DNA of 64,000 nucleotides from Avena insularis (GCA_023614405.1 CM042688.1:381225331-381289330), one strand, 5' to 3'; numbered from the stretch's first letter, positions 35,411 through 47,849 are shown. The notes: generated by a model not told the origin, from the sequence alone. Translations and numbers: made by a program.

Positions 35411-36192
35411 GAAATCTTCAACCACTTCACCAACCAAGGCAAGCTATTGTTAGCAAGCTAGAATTAAGCAAGATAACCTAAGCAAGATTCATTAGGAATG
35501 CTTTCGTTATACCATGTGACTTATACCTACTCCTAGTTTTATTTACAAAGTTTTAATTTCTTTACTTTACCAAAGTCCTTTACCTGTTTAAAGGTAGCAT
35601 AAAGAGTATAAAACATGACCAATATAGTTAGACTTAGATGTCATTATATGGCATGAGATTGACATTAACATCCCACTTTAGTGAACACTCTTAACTTAAT
35701 AGTTGGAACCAAACTGAAAACTTGATTCACTTTAGATGGGAATATTTGGTGAAAATGACTTGTGAAAACCTTGGAATGATGACTCATTATATTGAGATGT
35801 TTTGACATGTGTTGAGAAACACAATTGGTTTATGATGATGAAAATGTTGAGGCACGAGCCTTAGCCCTTTTACAAAAACTGATGGTTGGGTTTGGATGCG
35901 ATACCATTCCAATTTTACCGTACAACCACAATACCTGAATTGGGTAAGGCTTAGCCAGAAGTTTATATGCATTAGTGTTAGTTCCCTCACGGGAGAGGTT
36001 TGAGCTGAGGCTGCCTCTCAATGTTGTCCACCTATGCAGTGCCCAAGATGACAGATGGTCATGGTTGGAAGTCCATGCTCATAGGAAAGGTGCTTATACT
36101 AGGGTGTGTAAAGGAAAGGTTATGTTTGATTATCTACATACTAAGTATGATGATTCAGGGTTATCCCTGACAAATGTATCGAATCTTGTGGT

Positions 36193-36252
36193 GAAAGTGT
36201 ACCACCTCTGCAGAGTGTCAAACTATTCGAATAGCCGCGTCCGCGGTTATGG
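36193..36252 (+). promoter_or_regulatory. Conserved palindrome-rich LTR block
   Basis: It contains CCTCTGCAGAG, TATTCGAATA and CCGCGTCCGCGG, each self-complementary or nearly so. The same block occurs at 41863-41922, 51123-51182 and 55039-55098 in the related LTRs. It also occurs at 21718-21778 (plus) and 15349-15409 (minus) in the ~6-kb LTR family and, more diverged, at 7446-7500 (minus) in the 4.5-kb solo LTR. Function unknown. Confidence 0.6.
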
Positions 36253-36851
36253 AAAGTTGGAGTGGCCATACTGTTCCGTTATCAGATGTTTTCAAAACAA
36301 CTTATGAAATGATTTGTGACATGACTTGACCACAACAGAGTTGTGACTATGACAATTAAGTTCCCACTTAAGTGTTTTCAAACTTCTCTTATCTTTCATT
36401 GTTTCTGAACTCATCTTAGGTTTCAAACTTAACTTTACAAATATACTTAGAGTTAGCATTTATACTAGAACTATACTACTTGTTAGTGGTAGTTTGTGAG
36501 TACTTAAATAGTACTCATGGCTTTTGTCCCTGGCTATTCCTATGGCCAGACTATGAAGGAGATACCAAGATGAAGGATAACAGGACGGCTATGATAACTA
36601 GGACTATCTCCCATCGTCAGCATTGCCTGTGACACTAAAGATGGACCCCACCGCTATGTTATTTATTCCGCTACTTGATTGTACTAAGACTGGATCATGA
36701 GATCCTTTATTTGTGTAAGACCTTATTATGGTTTATAATGGATAATGTATTGTGATATCAAATCTGTTATGTCTTGCTAAAATGGTAATCCTGGGATTGC
36801 GATGTATGGCATAACAGATATCTGGGATTAAAATTCCCGGTGTTGACAAGT

Positions 36852-36865
36852 TGGTATCAGAGCCA
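36852..36865 (+). other. Primer-binding site, outer chromovirus
   Basis: TGGTATCAGAGCCA, three bases after the LTR, is the standard complement of the initiator tRNA-Met 3' end used by many plant LTR elements. Confidence 0.9.
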
Positions 36866-37077
36866 TCCTGACCATACGAGAACCTAGTTAGAATGGATGT
36901 CCAAACAAAAACATAGTTTCAAAACTAAAGTGAGTACTTATGAAAACTATTTCCTCTCTTACCCTTGGGAATACTTTCTCTCAAAAAAATTCATGTTCCT
37001 CCAAATTCTTACATTACTACATAAAAATTTGACACACTTGATCACTTCACTAACTTTCTCATCCTAAATTCTTATAG

Positions 37078-37848
37078 ATGGAAGCCCAATACAGCAAGTT
37101 ATACTAGTTGGGCAACGGAGGCCAACTAATCTTCGAGAGGGACTTAGATGCACTGTCTGAGTTCTTGGAGCGTACTCATCCAGAATTCCTTGGAGCTCAA
37201 CTCTCGGGTCCACCAGGAGGAGATTTGCAATGGCTAGTGAATGCTGATCTTCGAGGCAAGATAGAAGCACCAGTATCTAGGAGGATTCAGTTCTCGGTGA
37301 GGGAGAACAACTGGCTAGATGGATTAGCCAGTGCAATGCATGAAGCTCTCGCACGTCTGTGTGCCCTCAGTGTCAAGCTCATCCAAGGAACCCGCTTTGT
37401 TCACTATGCACGGCGTGATTCCATCGGAATCCCGCTTGAGATGCCAAGTCACCCAATACTGAAGCGTCAAGTGGAGAACCTTGACTTCCTACTGTACGAC
37501 AGACTGAAGGAGTTGGACCATGCAAGTGATCTAGCCAACCACAACCTCACCATTGCACCCTAGAAGGCCCAGACTTTCTCACTGCTACTCCAGGATCGTC
37601 AGTCTTTTCGCCGTCAGCGCGCCAAGAAGGATCGCACCATCGGCCGTCTTCGCAAGAAGGTGGCCGACCTCGAGAAGACCATCAAGGAGCAAGAATCTCA
37701 GCTTTCCATAAAGGAAGAAAAAGAGGAAGGTGAAGATATCCAAGTGTATATTGACTCCTACCTCAGCAATGATGATGACTTTCTGGAGGAAGATGCGGTG
37801 GACTTCTACACCGACGATGACGACTCCGACTTCATCGATGATGAGTAG
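37078..37848 (+). pseudogene. Extra ORF upstream of gag, outer chromovirus
   Basis: ATG 37078 directly follows an acceptor-like TTCTTATAG. The 256-codon frame has two TAG codons (about 37105 and 37561) but no frameshift. The N-terminal globular part includes QLIFERDLDALSEFLE and FSVRENNWLDGLA. A coiled coil (RRQRAKKDRTIGRLRKKV, about 37610-37700) and a highly acidic tail (FYTDDDDSDFIDDE) follow. No Pfam-type domain comes to mind. The same ORF occurs in the nested copy (42745-43514), so it is a family feature rather than noise. Confidence 0.6.
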
Positions 37849-38100
37849 ATGCACTAGAGCACTGTCGTAGCATGAGGAGTATCGGACCCATTGTATCGTA
37901 GCTTACATAATGGTTCTTAAAACCATATGTTTTCCCTTTGATCTTTTGGGGTGTGTGTGTTTGTATCATGTAGTTTGTTTGAAGGAATGAAAAGAAGTTA
38001 GTTGCAAAAACCTGACTCCAACTCAAAGTTTTAGCTTTGGAATCAAAACCATGAACCTTAGAACTTTCCCTCTTACCCCTTTATCTATCTCAATCTTTAG

Positions 38101-38619
38101 ATGACTCGTGGAAACCAAGGAGGGAGCAGCTCATTGCAAGACCCAATGCTGCAGATCCTATAGAATCTCATTGCAGACCGGGAAGCAAGCAGGGCAGAGC
38201 GCCAAGCTAATCTAGCAACACTACAATAGGTCGTCCAGATGGCTCTCAACAACCAGAACCATGGAAATCAGGATCATCATGGATCGAAACTCAAGAACTT
38301 CCAGAATACAAATCCCCCAATCTTTAGTACTTCAGAGAACCCACTGGATGCGGATGACTGGTTGCAGACAATGGAGAACAACTTAGAAGTAGCAGGAGTA
38401 GATGCCAACGAGAAGGTTCTTTTTGCCACCCACTATTTGGCCGGAGACGCTAGAGCATGGTGGAATAGTATCCGCACAATGAACCATGGTCAAGTGATGA
38501 CATGGGAAGCCTTCAAGATCAAGTTCAGTCGCACCCACGTGCCGCATGGTCTAGTCACCAGAATGAGGGATGAATTCGGAGAGTTGAAGCAAGGCAAAAT
38601 GACTATAGTGGAGTACCGT
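38101..38619 (+). pseudogene. Chromovirus gag, 5' part, cut by insertion (outer copy)
   Basis: ATG 38101 follows an acceptor-like CAATCTTTAG. The frame encodes MTRGNQGGSS, then the gag core NPLDADDWLQTMENNLEVAG and HYLAGDARAWWNSIR..WEAFKIKFSRTHVP. It breaks at VEYR, where the nested LTR begins. Two early TAG codons (about 38160 and 38228) were probably acquired later. The downstream gag and pol up to the integrase tail are absent. Confidence 0.85.
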
Positions 38620-41600
38620 TGTAACATCCCAAAACTTTAATCCAAGCTTATCAAGATCCAAATCATCCAAATTAGGGTTAACAAAAACTTTTCCATTTCA
38701 AAATATGAAAGCATTCATATGTGTGTGCATTTAAAATAGGAGTTGTTTGAATTGCCATGGTTCTGTGATCCATTGATTGTAAAATGATTCTTAGGTGAAA
38801 TAAACATCATATAAATCATTCCCAAGCAAATCCCAAAGAAAATCAAATAAAAAACAATTAAAAATGAGGAATGGTCATTTTGGTCATTATAATCCACTAC
38901 ACTACTTTGAGTGTTCCTAGCACTCATTTCCCAATAGAAATAATTCTGAATCTTTGCACCCCTTGGTAGTACAGATAATGAGGTACCAAGGCCCACTTTG
39001 TGATCTGCTAAAAACAATCAAATACTAATTTCAAATGACAGTTTAAAATTGAATCTATTTCATATGGGAAGATCCCACTATTTCAAAAACCACTCAAACC
39101 AACTCAATTTTCAAAACCCAAGCAAACACAGAGTCTCAAGTTTAGTACTAGCACACCCACCAAAAACCTTTTCAAAATTCAAAAAGAATTTTCTTGCGGC
39201 CATTTCATCAAACACCTGGCAGGCAAGAATCTACCTCTAATCCTAGCTCACTGTTTTGAACAGAGTTTTGCCCCCATTTGATCTCCATTTAATCTCTTTG
39301 TCCCCTCTTGATCTAACCAGGCCCTTAACTCCCATCCCCTACCCCCTAGCAGCCATGCCATGCCAACCCGAGGACATGCTCACGGCCAAACCATCTCCCC
39401 CTCTCTCTCCATGTCTAGCAGCTAGCCAGCACCTCACCGCCGCCCACTGTCCCCTCCTCGAGCTAGGCCAAGTCGTGGACCACCGAGAAAACCCCGCGCC
39501 CAGTGCCACCGTGCCATGCCAAGCACGCGCCAGAGCGCCATGCCCGACACGCGTGCACAAGCCGCCGCTCGACCGCAGCCCGTGCCCACCGCTTCGCCAC
39601 GACCCAGGGAGCACGCCGGACATGCCCGTTCGCCTCCCAACGCACCACAGCCATCGCTCGTCGTCAAAACAGCCGCCTCTGCCGCTCAGAGCGCCAGCTC
39701 CACCCGACTGCATACCACCGCCCCTAAGCCCGCATTAAAGCCCTAGAGCACCGCCAGGAGATCGCGCATCGATCGCCACCCTCAGCCATGCCGCTAGCAG
39801 CACGTAGCCATGTCGCCACCGTCGCCTGCCCATCCCTCTCGGTCTCGCCATCGAGCCTATAAAAGGAGGGCACCCCCAGCCGTTTGAAGCTAGCCGGAGC
39901 ACGGGGAGCACCATTGATTGTCCCACTCCTCTCACCTCATTGATTGTCCCACACCTCTAGCCGGAGCACGGGGAGCACCAGCTCGCCGGAATTGCACCGG
40001 AGCAGGCCTCCTCTGGAGGAGAAGGGCGCCGCTGATTGCGACCACCCCCTAAGCTCGTTGTCGACCACCAGTCTGTTTGCCCACCTCGGCGTCGTTGCTA
40101 GAGCCCTGATACGCCCCCTATGCACCCCCACTGAGCCGCTAGGGTTAGAGCTCGCCGGCGATAGGTCTGTCATCGACGACGATCCACAGCGGTTGATCCC
40201 CACTCTAATCCAACGTCCCACATTGCCCCGTACTGCTTCGCGTGTTATGAGCCGCTGACTGTTGGACCCCCCGTCAGTTGAGCCCCGCGCTGCAGAGTGA
40301 CACTGGGCCGTCCCGTTAGCGTTTCCCGCGCAACCCAGTTAGTTTGAATTAGGATTTTTCTTTTTAGTTTAAACTTTGTTCTGTCCCTTAGTTCAAAATT
40401 CAATTCAGAGAGATTTACCAATCCAAATGAAGTGATTCCAATTTTGTCGGAAAGCTACTGAAGAGATCTATCCAAGCCCATTTCATTTAATTCACTTAGA
40501 GTTAGGAATCTCTCCTGGTAAAAATAACAAGACAGAAGCTTTTGCACCTTGTAGCATTTTTATAAAATCAACCAAGTTAGCTTTTGAGTTGATTCCAACT
40601 CTCAAAAATCAAATTTCACCATACCTATATGAATATGTAATCATATTAGGATCTACATGCAGTGACTTTGGACTAGTACCAAAATAATGCTATATAGGCA
40701 TTTCTAGTCACTTTAAATCATTAAATAATGAACTTAACCCAAAGTAAATTTGATCCAACCCTTAAATTACATTCCCACATGTTAGAATATGCGGTGATGA
40801 CATGTGTCCACATGATCCCATATTTTAAGTGGTGAATATTAAATCCTAGTTAATTTTTCAATGAGTTGAAATTACTTTTCTAAAATAAAAAGGAGGAAAC
40901 TATTGAATAAAACTTGTGATGCTTATGATGATAATAGATCATCAATTGTGTGCCTTAGAGTACTAAATTAGACTAGTTAAGTATTGTTTTTTGATTGTGT
41001 ACTCTGTATGTATTTATAGAAGATAGTACCGACCAAGCTTTTATGAGGAGGAGGAGTGCTACCAAGAAGAAGAAGAAGAAAACTTCAACCACTGCACCAA
41101 CCAAGTCAAGCTATTGTAGCAAGCTAGAATTAAGCTAGATGAATGAGCAAAGATGCTTTAGGCATACTTTGGTCACACCACTTTGACTATTACTACCCCA
41201 AGTATTACCTTACAAGCTTTACTTCCTTTACTTTACAGAAGGTCCCTTACTTGTTTTGAAGGTAGCATAAAGAGTATAAAACTTGACCTATTTAGATATG
41301 CTTTAGATGTCATTCTATGGCATGAGATTGAACCCATCATTTTTCCACCTTAGTGAACACTCTTAACTTAGTAGTTTAGAGTATATCAAAACTTGAGTCA
41401 TTTTAGATGGGAACACTTGGTGAAAATGAATTATGAAAACCTTGGAATGATGAGTCATTCTATTGAGATGTTTCGACATGTGTTGAGAAACACAAATGGT
41501 TTATGATGATGAAAATGTTGAGGCATGAGCCTTAACCCTTTTATAAAACTGATGGTTGGATTCGGATGCGATACCATGCCAAATTTACCGTACAACCACA

Positions 41601-42525
41601 CTACCTGAATTCGGTAAGGCTTAGCCAGAAGTTTATATACATTAGTATTAGTTCCCTCGCGGGAGAGGTTTGAGCTGAGGCTACCTCTCAATGTTTTCCA
41701 CCTATGCAGTGCCCAAGATGACTTATGGTCATGGTTGGGAGGCCATTCTCATAGGAAAGGTGCTTATACTAGGGTGTGTAAAGGGAAGGTTATGTTTGAT
41801 TATCTGCATACTAAGTATGATGATTTAGGGTTATCCCTGACAGATGTATCGAATCTTGTGGTGAAAGTGTACAACCTCTGCAGAGTGTCAAACAATTCAA
41901 ATAGCCGCGTCCGCGGTTATGGACAGTTGGAATGGCCATACTGTTTCGTTGTCAGATGTTTTCAAAATGACTTATGAAAGGAAAGATGAATCTTTACTTG
42001 ACCACAACAGGGTTCTGTTTATGATAATAGCTTCCCAACTTAAGTGATTCTAGAATTTTATTTTATCTTTCTTGGCTTCTGAACTCAGCTTAGGTTTCAA
42101 ACTTAACTTTATAGTTAAACTTAAGTTTAGCATTTTAACTTAGAATTATACTACTTGTTAGTGGTAGTTTGCGAGTACTTAAAGAGTACTCATGGCTTTT
42201 GTCTCTGGCTATTCTCATGGCCAGACTATGAAGGAGATTACCAAGATGATGGCCAGCAGGACGACTATGATAACTAGACTACTTCGCATTGCCTCGTGCA
42301 TTACTGCCTCAAGATGGACCCCACCGCTATGCTTATCTTTTATTTCCGCTGCTTGTTGTATTAAGACTGGATCATGAGATCCTTATTTGTGTAAGACCTT
42401 ATGTATGGTTTGTAATGGATGATGTACTGTGATATCCAATCCGTTATGTCTCGCAAAAATGGTAATCCTGGGATTGCGAGGTATGGCATAACGGGCATCT
42501 AGGATAAAAAATCCGGGTGATGACA
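38620..42525 (+). repeat. 5' LTR of the nested chromovirus
   Basis: It runs from TGTAACATCCC to GGTGATGACA, 3906 bp. TATAAAA lies at 39858-39864, the acidic exon-like stretch from 41020 and the conserved block at 41863-41922. It closely matches 47898-51310 and is clearly more diverged from the outer LTRs, especially in the GC-rich leader, so the two elements are separate subfamilies. Confidence 0.9.
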
Positions 42526-42528
42526 AGT

Positions 42529-42542
42529 TGGTATCAGAGCCA
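42529..42542 (+). other. Primer-binding site, nested chromovirus
   Basis: TGGTATCAGAGCCA, identical to the outer site, three bases after the LTR. Confidence 0.9.
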
Positions 42543-42744
42543 TCCTGACCATAGGAGACCCTAGTTAGAATGGACGTCCGACCAAAAACTTAGTTTCAAA
42601 ACCAAAGTGAGTATTTACGAAAAACTATCTCCTTGGGAATTCCTTCTTTCTCAAAAATTCATGTTCCTCAAAATTCTTACATTACTACTTAAAGTTTGAC
42701 ACACTTGATCACGTCACTAATTTCCTCATCCTTAATTCTTGTAG

Positions 42745-43514
42745 ATGGAGACTCGGTTCAGCAAGTTTTACTAGTTGGGAAACGGAGGTCAGCTGATCTT
42801 CGAGAGGGATCTAGATTCACTGTCGGAGTTATTGGGACGCCCATATCCGGAGTTTCTTGGAGCTCGACTTCTTGGACCCCCAGGAGGAGACTTGTAGTGG
42901 CTAGTCACTGCTGATCTTAGAGGAAGCATCGAAGCACCAACTTCTGGGAGAATTCAGTTCTCCGTGAGAGAGAACAACTGGCTAGATGGATTAGCCAGGG
43001 CAATGCAAGAAGCTCTCGCACATCTATGTGCCCTCAGCGTCAACAAAATCCAAGGAACCCATTTTGCTCACTATGCAAGACGTGACTTCATGGGAATGCC
43101 GATGGAGATGCCAAGTCACCAGAGTTCAGGCATCAAGTGGAGAATCTTGACTTCTTGCCGCACGACAGACAGCAGGAACTGGACAATGCCAGGGAGTTAT
43201 CCAACCATAACCGTGCCATTGCCGACCAGAATGCCCAAACTTTCGCACTGCTCGTCCAAGACCGTCAGTCTCTTTGCCGCCAGTGTGCCAAGAAGGATGG
43301 CACCATCGCCCGTCTTCGTAAGAAGGTGGCCGACCTCGAGAAGACCGTCAAGGAGTAGGAAGCTCAGCTTGCCGCCAAGGAAGAAGAAGATGAGGGTGAA
43401 GACATCCTCGGAGACATGGATTCTTACCTCAGCAATGGTGATGACTTTCTAGAGGAGGATGTCGTGGACTTCTACACTGACGATGAGGACAACAACTTCA
43501 TCGACGATGAGTAG
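42745..43514 (+). pseudogene. Extra ORF upstream of gag, nested chromovirus
   Basis: It starts at ATG 42745 after CTTGTAG and is homologous throughout to 37078-37848. It is one base shorter: a 1-nt loss near 43125 shifts the frame between MPSHQ and the ENLDFLPHDRQQELDNA segment. TAG codons interrupt it near 42772 and 42896. The coiled coil and the acidic tail (DLEKTVKE; SNGDDFLEED) are still readable. Confidence 0.6.
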
Positions 43515-43758
43515 ATGCACTAGAGCACTGTCGTAGCATGAGATGTATCGGTCCCACTGTATCGTAGCTTGCAGAATGGTTCTTCAAACGATCTGGTTTC
43601 ATTTGTTTGTTGTGGTGTGTGTTGTATCGTGTGTTTGTTTGCATGAATGAAATGGAGTTAGTTGAAAAACCTGAGTCTAACTCAAAGTTTTAGCTTTGAC
43701 ACCAAAACCATGAACCTTAGAATTTCCCTCTTACCCCTTTATCTACCTCAATCTTCAG

Positions 43759-44530
43759 ATGACTCGTGGAAACCAAGGAGGGAGCATCTCGTCATAGGAC
43801 CCAATGCTGCAGATCTTGCACAATCTCATCGCAGACCGTGAATCAAGCAGGGCAGAACATCAAGCCAACTTAGCAACATTGCAGCAGATCGCCCAGATAG
43901 CTCTCAACAACCAAGGGCATGGAAATCAGGATCACCATGGATCTAAACTAAAACAAATTCAGAATACCAATCCACCAATCTTCAACCAATCTAAAAACCC
44001 ATTAGATGCTGATGACTGGTTACAGACAATGGAAAACAACCTAGAAGTTGCAGGAGTTGATGAAAACTAGAAAGTTCTCTTCGCCACCCACTATCTGGCG
44101 GGAGATGCAAGAGCTTGGTGGAATAGTATCCGCAATATGAACCATGGTCAGGTTATGACATGCGAAGCATTCAAAGTCAAGTGTAGCCGCACCCACATGC
44201 CACAGGGTCTAGAACCGAATGAGAGATGAGTTCCGCGAATTGAAGCAAGGAAAAATGACTGTGCTGGAGTACCATGACAGATTCCTGTCACTTGCCAGAT
44301 ATGCACCTAAAGAGATCAACACGGAGGCTAATAAGAAGGAGAGATTCTTGAACAGACTACATGATGAGATGCAGACTGTCCTCGTCAACATCCGTTTTTA
44401 GGATCTCGAAGAGCTAGTCAACTCTTCCATTCAGATGGAAGGGAAGATTAATCAGGCAAACGACAACCGCAAGGGTCGTCTCTTCCACATGAACGCAGAA
44501 GAAGCCCAAGAAGCGCCAGATGTAGTGCTG
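43759..44530 (+). pseudogene. Chromovirus gag, nested copy
   Basis: It starts MTRGNQGGS after CAATCTTCAG. The core NPLDADDWLQTMENNLEVAG runs into a TAG at 44068, continues as YLAGDARAWWNSIR, and shifts frame near 44212 into MRDEFRELKQGKMTVLEYHDRF. It continues to QMEGKINQANDNRKG, followed at once by the protease lead-in RLFHMNAEEAQEAPD. The CCHC zinc knuckle expected between those two stretches is absent, which implies an internal deletion near 44460. Confidence 0.82.
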
Positions 44531-44863
44531 GGTATGTTTTCTGTTAACTCAGTTTTAGCAAGAGTATTGTTTGATTCAGGAGCATCGCATTCATTTGTCA
44601 CCGAAGAATTTGCATGTACTAGTAAGATTCACCCAACCAACCTGAAGCATGTCATGATAGTTCAAATCCCCGGTTCAACTACAAAAGCTAGAAAAATTTG
44701 TGAAGCTGTGCCTATCAGAATACATGGGATAGATTTTTATGCCAACCTTATGGTACTTGGAACCAAAGGATTGGAAGTAGTACTAGGTATGGACTGGATG
44801 TCAAGGCATAAAGGACTGATAGACTGTGCTAAGAAAGCCATCACCATGACTAGTAGTTCTTGA
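44531..44863 (+). pseudogene. Chromovirus aspartic protease, nested copy
   Basis: It is in frame with the end of gag. VLFDSGASHSFV carries the D-S-G active site, and EVVLGMDWMSRHKGLIDC is the conserved second motif region. The frame closes with TGA at 44861-44863 just past the domain. The RT frame downstream is the same, so the stop is a nonsense mutation in a once continuous polyprotein. Confidence 0.85.
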
Positions 44864-46310
44864 GTAACAGTAGAGCATATCTCTGAAACCTTACCCCGTC
44901 AATTCAAGTACAACAAGAGTCTAGCCCTACCCACCATAGACCAGGTCAAAGTAGTCTGTGAATACCCCGACGTATTCCCCGATGAATTGCCAGGTATGCC
45001 CCTGGATAGGGATATTGAGTTCATTATCGAACTAATCCCCGGAACCGGAGCCATAGCCTAGAGACCCTATAGCATGAACCCCTCAGAGTTAGTTGAGTTG
45101 AAGAAGCAGTTAGATGCCATGTTAGCAACAGGCTTGATTCAGCCAAGCGCATCGCCGGGGAGATCAACAGTGTTATTCGTCGACAAGAAAGATGGAGGCA
45201 ACCGTGTGTGTACATATTACAGAAAGTTGAATGATGTCACCATCAAGAACAAGTACCCCTTGCCAAAGATAGAGGATCTATTTGATTAATTGAATGGAGC
45301 CCAGGTATTCTCAAAGATTGATCTTAGGACTGGTTATCACCAATTTAAGATTCGTGCAACGGATATTTCGAAGACCGCATTTACTACTCACTATGGTTTA
45401 TAAAAATATTACGGTTATGTCTTTTGGAGTAACCAATGCCCCTGCTTATTTCATGAATCTCATGAATAAGATCTTTATGAATTTCCAAGATAAGTTTGTA
45501 GTTGTATTTATCAACGACATCCTTATCTACTCCAAGACAGAAGAAGAGCATGAGCAACATCTAAGAATAATCCTAGAAACCTTGAGAGAGCATCAGTTAT
45601 ATGCCAAGTTCTGCAAGTGTGAGTTTTTGCTGAAAGAAGTAGGATTCCTAGGACATATTGTGTCTGCCGGAGGAGTCTCTGTTGATCCCGCCAAGATCAA
45701 AGATGTCGAAGAATGGGAAGCTCCAACCACTCAAACCGAAGTCTGTGCATTTCTCGGATTAGCGGGATACTATCGCAAGTTCGTCGAAGGATTCTCGAGC
45801 ATCGCCAGACCCATGACCCAATTGTTGAAGAAGGACAAGAAGTTTGAATGGACAAACAAGTGTGAATCCAGTTTCCAGGAGCTGAAGAAGAGATTAATAT
45901 CAGCCCCAATATTGATCGTGCCAGACATCAAGAAGCCGTTTGATGGATATTGTGATGCATCCAAGATTGGTCTCGGATGTGTATTGATGCAAGAAGGCAA
46001 AGTCATCGTGTATCTGTCTCGACAGCTGAAGTAGCATGAGCAGAACTATCTGACCCATGATCTTGAATTAGCAGCCGTAGTGCTGGCATTAAAGACATGG
46101 CGTCATTATGTGATGGGTAATCGATGTGAGATTTACTCATATCATAAGAGCTTGAAGTATATTTTCACTCAGAAGGAGCTGAATATGTGGAAAAGGAGAT
46201 GGATAGAGTTAATCAAGGATTATAACCTTGACATTCACTATCACCCCGACAAAGCCAATGTGGCAGCGGATGCTCTTAGGAGATTGTCGTGTACGCTAAA
46301 CACCATGATC
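44864..46310 (+). pseudogene. Chromovirus reverse transcriptase and RNase H, nested copy
   Basis: The RT N-terminal part reads DVFPDELPG..RDIEF, then [30 protein letters not shown] and [13 protein letters not shown] stop at about 45287 and a frame change near 45395 precede [16 protein letters not shown]. The catalytic motif reads [10 protein letters not shown]: Asn (45513-45515) stands where the first Asp of the F/Y-x-D-D box is expected. RNase H follows with [14 protein letters not shown], a TAG at 46032, then [21 protein letters not shown] and [16 protein letters not shown]. It is inactive on several counts. Confidence 0.88.
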
Positions 46311-47849
46311 AAGGAGAAGCAACCAAGTTTGTATGAAGAGTTGGAGAAGTTCAGAACTGAATTAGTTAGCAAAGGATTCTTAGCTAGCATTGAACTTCAA
46401 CCCACTTTGATTATCCAAATAAAGGAAGCCAGAAGGGGAATGAAAGTATCGACAGAATCAAACGTCATATTGGTACAGGAAAGGTACCTGGATTCATGGA
46501 AGACGAAGAACGAGTACTATGGTACAAAGGACGTATCTGTGTGCAGCAGATTCGGAACTGAAGCAAGTTATCATGAAGGAAGCTCATGATACTCTTTATT
46601 CTATCCACCCCGGAGGAACAAGATGTATCAGGATTTGAAAGAGCAATTTTGGTGGCACACGATGAAGAGAGAAATCGGAATCTACATCTCCAAGTCTGAC
46701 ATCTGTCAAAGAGTCAAAGCAGAACATCAGAGACCAGCAGGACTGTTGCAACCATTGCAGATTCCGGAATGGAAATGGGATTCCGTCGGAATGGACTTTA
46801 TCACTAGTTTGCCTACTTCCAGTAGGGGAAATGACTCAATCTGGGTCATAGTTGATAGACTGTCCAAGGTAGCCCACTTCATACCTGTCAAGACTACCTA
46901 CCAGAGTGCGAAACTAGCATAACTGTACATTTCTAGGATTGTTAGTCTGCATGGAACCCCCAAGACCATAGTATCAGATCGAGGAACCCAGTTTACCTCG
47001 AGATTTTGGCAGAAAGTTCAGGAAGGATTGGGAACCAAGTTGAACTTCAGCACCGCGTATCACCCACAAACCGATGGACAGACTGAGAGAGTCAACCAGA
47101 TCCTGGAGGATATGCTTAGAGCTTGTTTGTTGGAATATGGATCAAAATGGGAAGATTGCCTGCCTTTCGCAGAATTCTCATATAACAACAGTTATCAAGC
47201 TAGTTTGCAGATGGCACCATTTGAGTTCCTATACGGAAGGAAGTGTCGTACCCCTTTGAATTGGTCGCAAGTAGGAGAGAGTCAGATCTTTGGACCCGAC
47301 ATTCTCCGAGAAGCCGAAGAGAAAGTTCACAAAGTCTGTGAGCACCTCAAGACCGCCCAATCCATACAGAAGAGTTATGCCGACAAGAGAAGGAGAGACC
47401 TGACTTTCAATGTCGAAGATTTTGTATATCCCAAGGTTTCACCATTGAAGGGAACTCAACACTTTAGTCTGAAAGGAAAGTTAGCCCCCAGATATATCGG
47501 CCGCTTCAAAATTCTGAACCATCGAGGAGAAGTATCGTATCAACTGGAACAGCCTGAAGAGATGTCAGCCATCCATAATGTGTTCCATATCTCGTTACTT
47601 CAAAAATGCCTAGAAGTGCCAGAGAAGACTGAAGTTTTCAAGAACATTGATCACCGAGCTGTGGAGATCAACAATGACCTGACCTATCCGGAAGTGCCCA
47701 TCCATATCTTAGAAGAAGCCTACAGAACCACCAGGACTCGGAGTATCAAGTTTCTCAAGATTTAGTGGAGCAACCATACCGAGGATGAAGCCACTTGGGA
47801 GCGCGAAGATTACATTAGGACAGAGTTCCCAGATCTCTTTAGTTCCTAG
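46311..47849 (+). pseudogene. Chromovirus integrase with C-terminal chromodomain, nested copy
   Basis: The zinc-binding region around 46590-46710 retains HPGG and KSDICQRVKAEH, where Ser (46695-46697) replaces the first Cys of the C-x-x-C pair. The DDE core has SVGMDFITSLP, TIVSDRGTQFTS and GQTERVNQ. Stops lie at 46920 and 47763. The GPY/F-like module (LAPRYIGRFKI) has lost the proline. The chromodomain (about 47690-47846) reads ILEEAYRTTRTRSIKFLKI, stop, WSNHTEDEATWEREDYIR. In this family the chromodomain is thought to guide integration to particular chromatin. Confidence 0.88.

Larger units (their letters stand above)
32953..36848 (+). repeat. 5' LTR of the outer chromovirus
   Basis: It begins TGCAACATCCC (related copies have TGTAACATCC) and ends GGTGTTGACA. 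It holds a TATA box (34209), a CpG-rich leader, a donor-like GGTAAGTG at 34447, an acidic exon-like stretch (35355-35410) and the conserved 60-bp block (36193-36252). Open frames in its GC-rich third (33686-34600) are not conserved as proteins in the other LTR copies. Confidence 0.9.
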
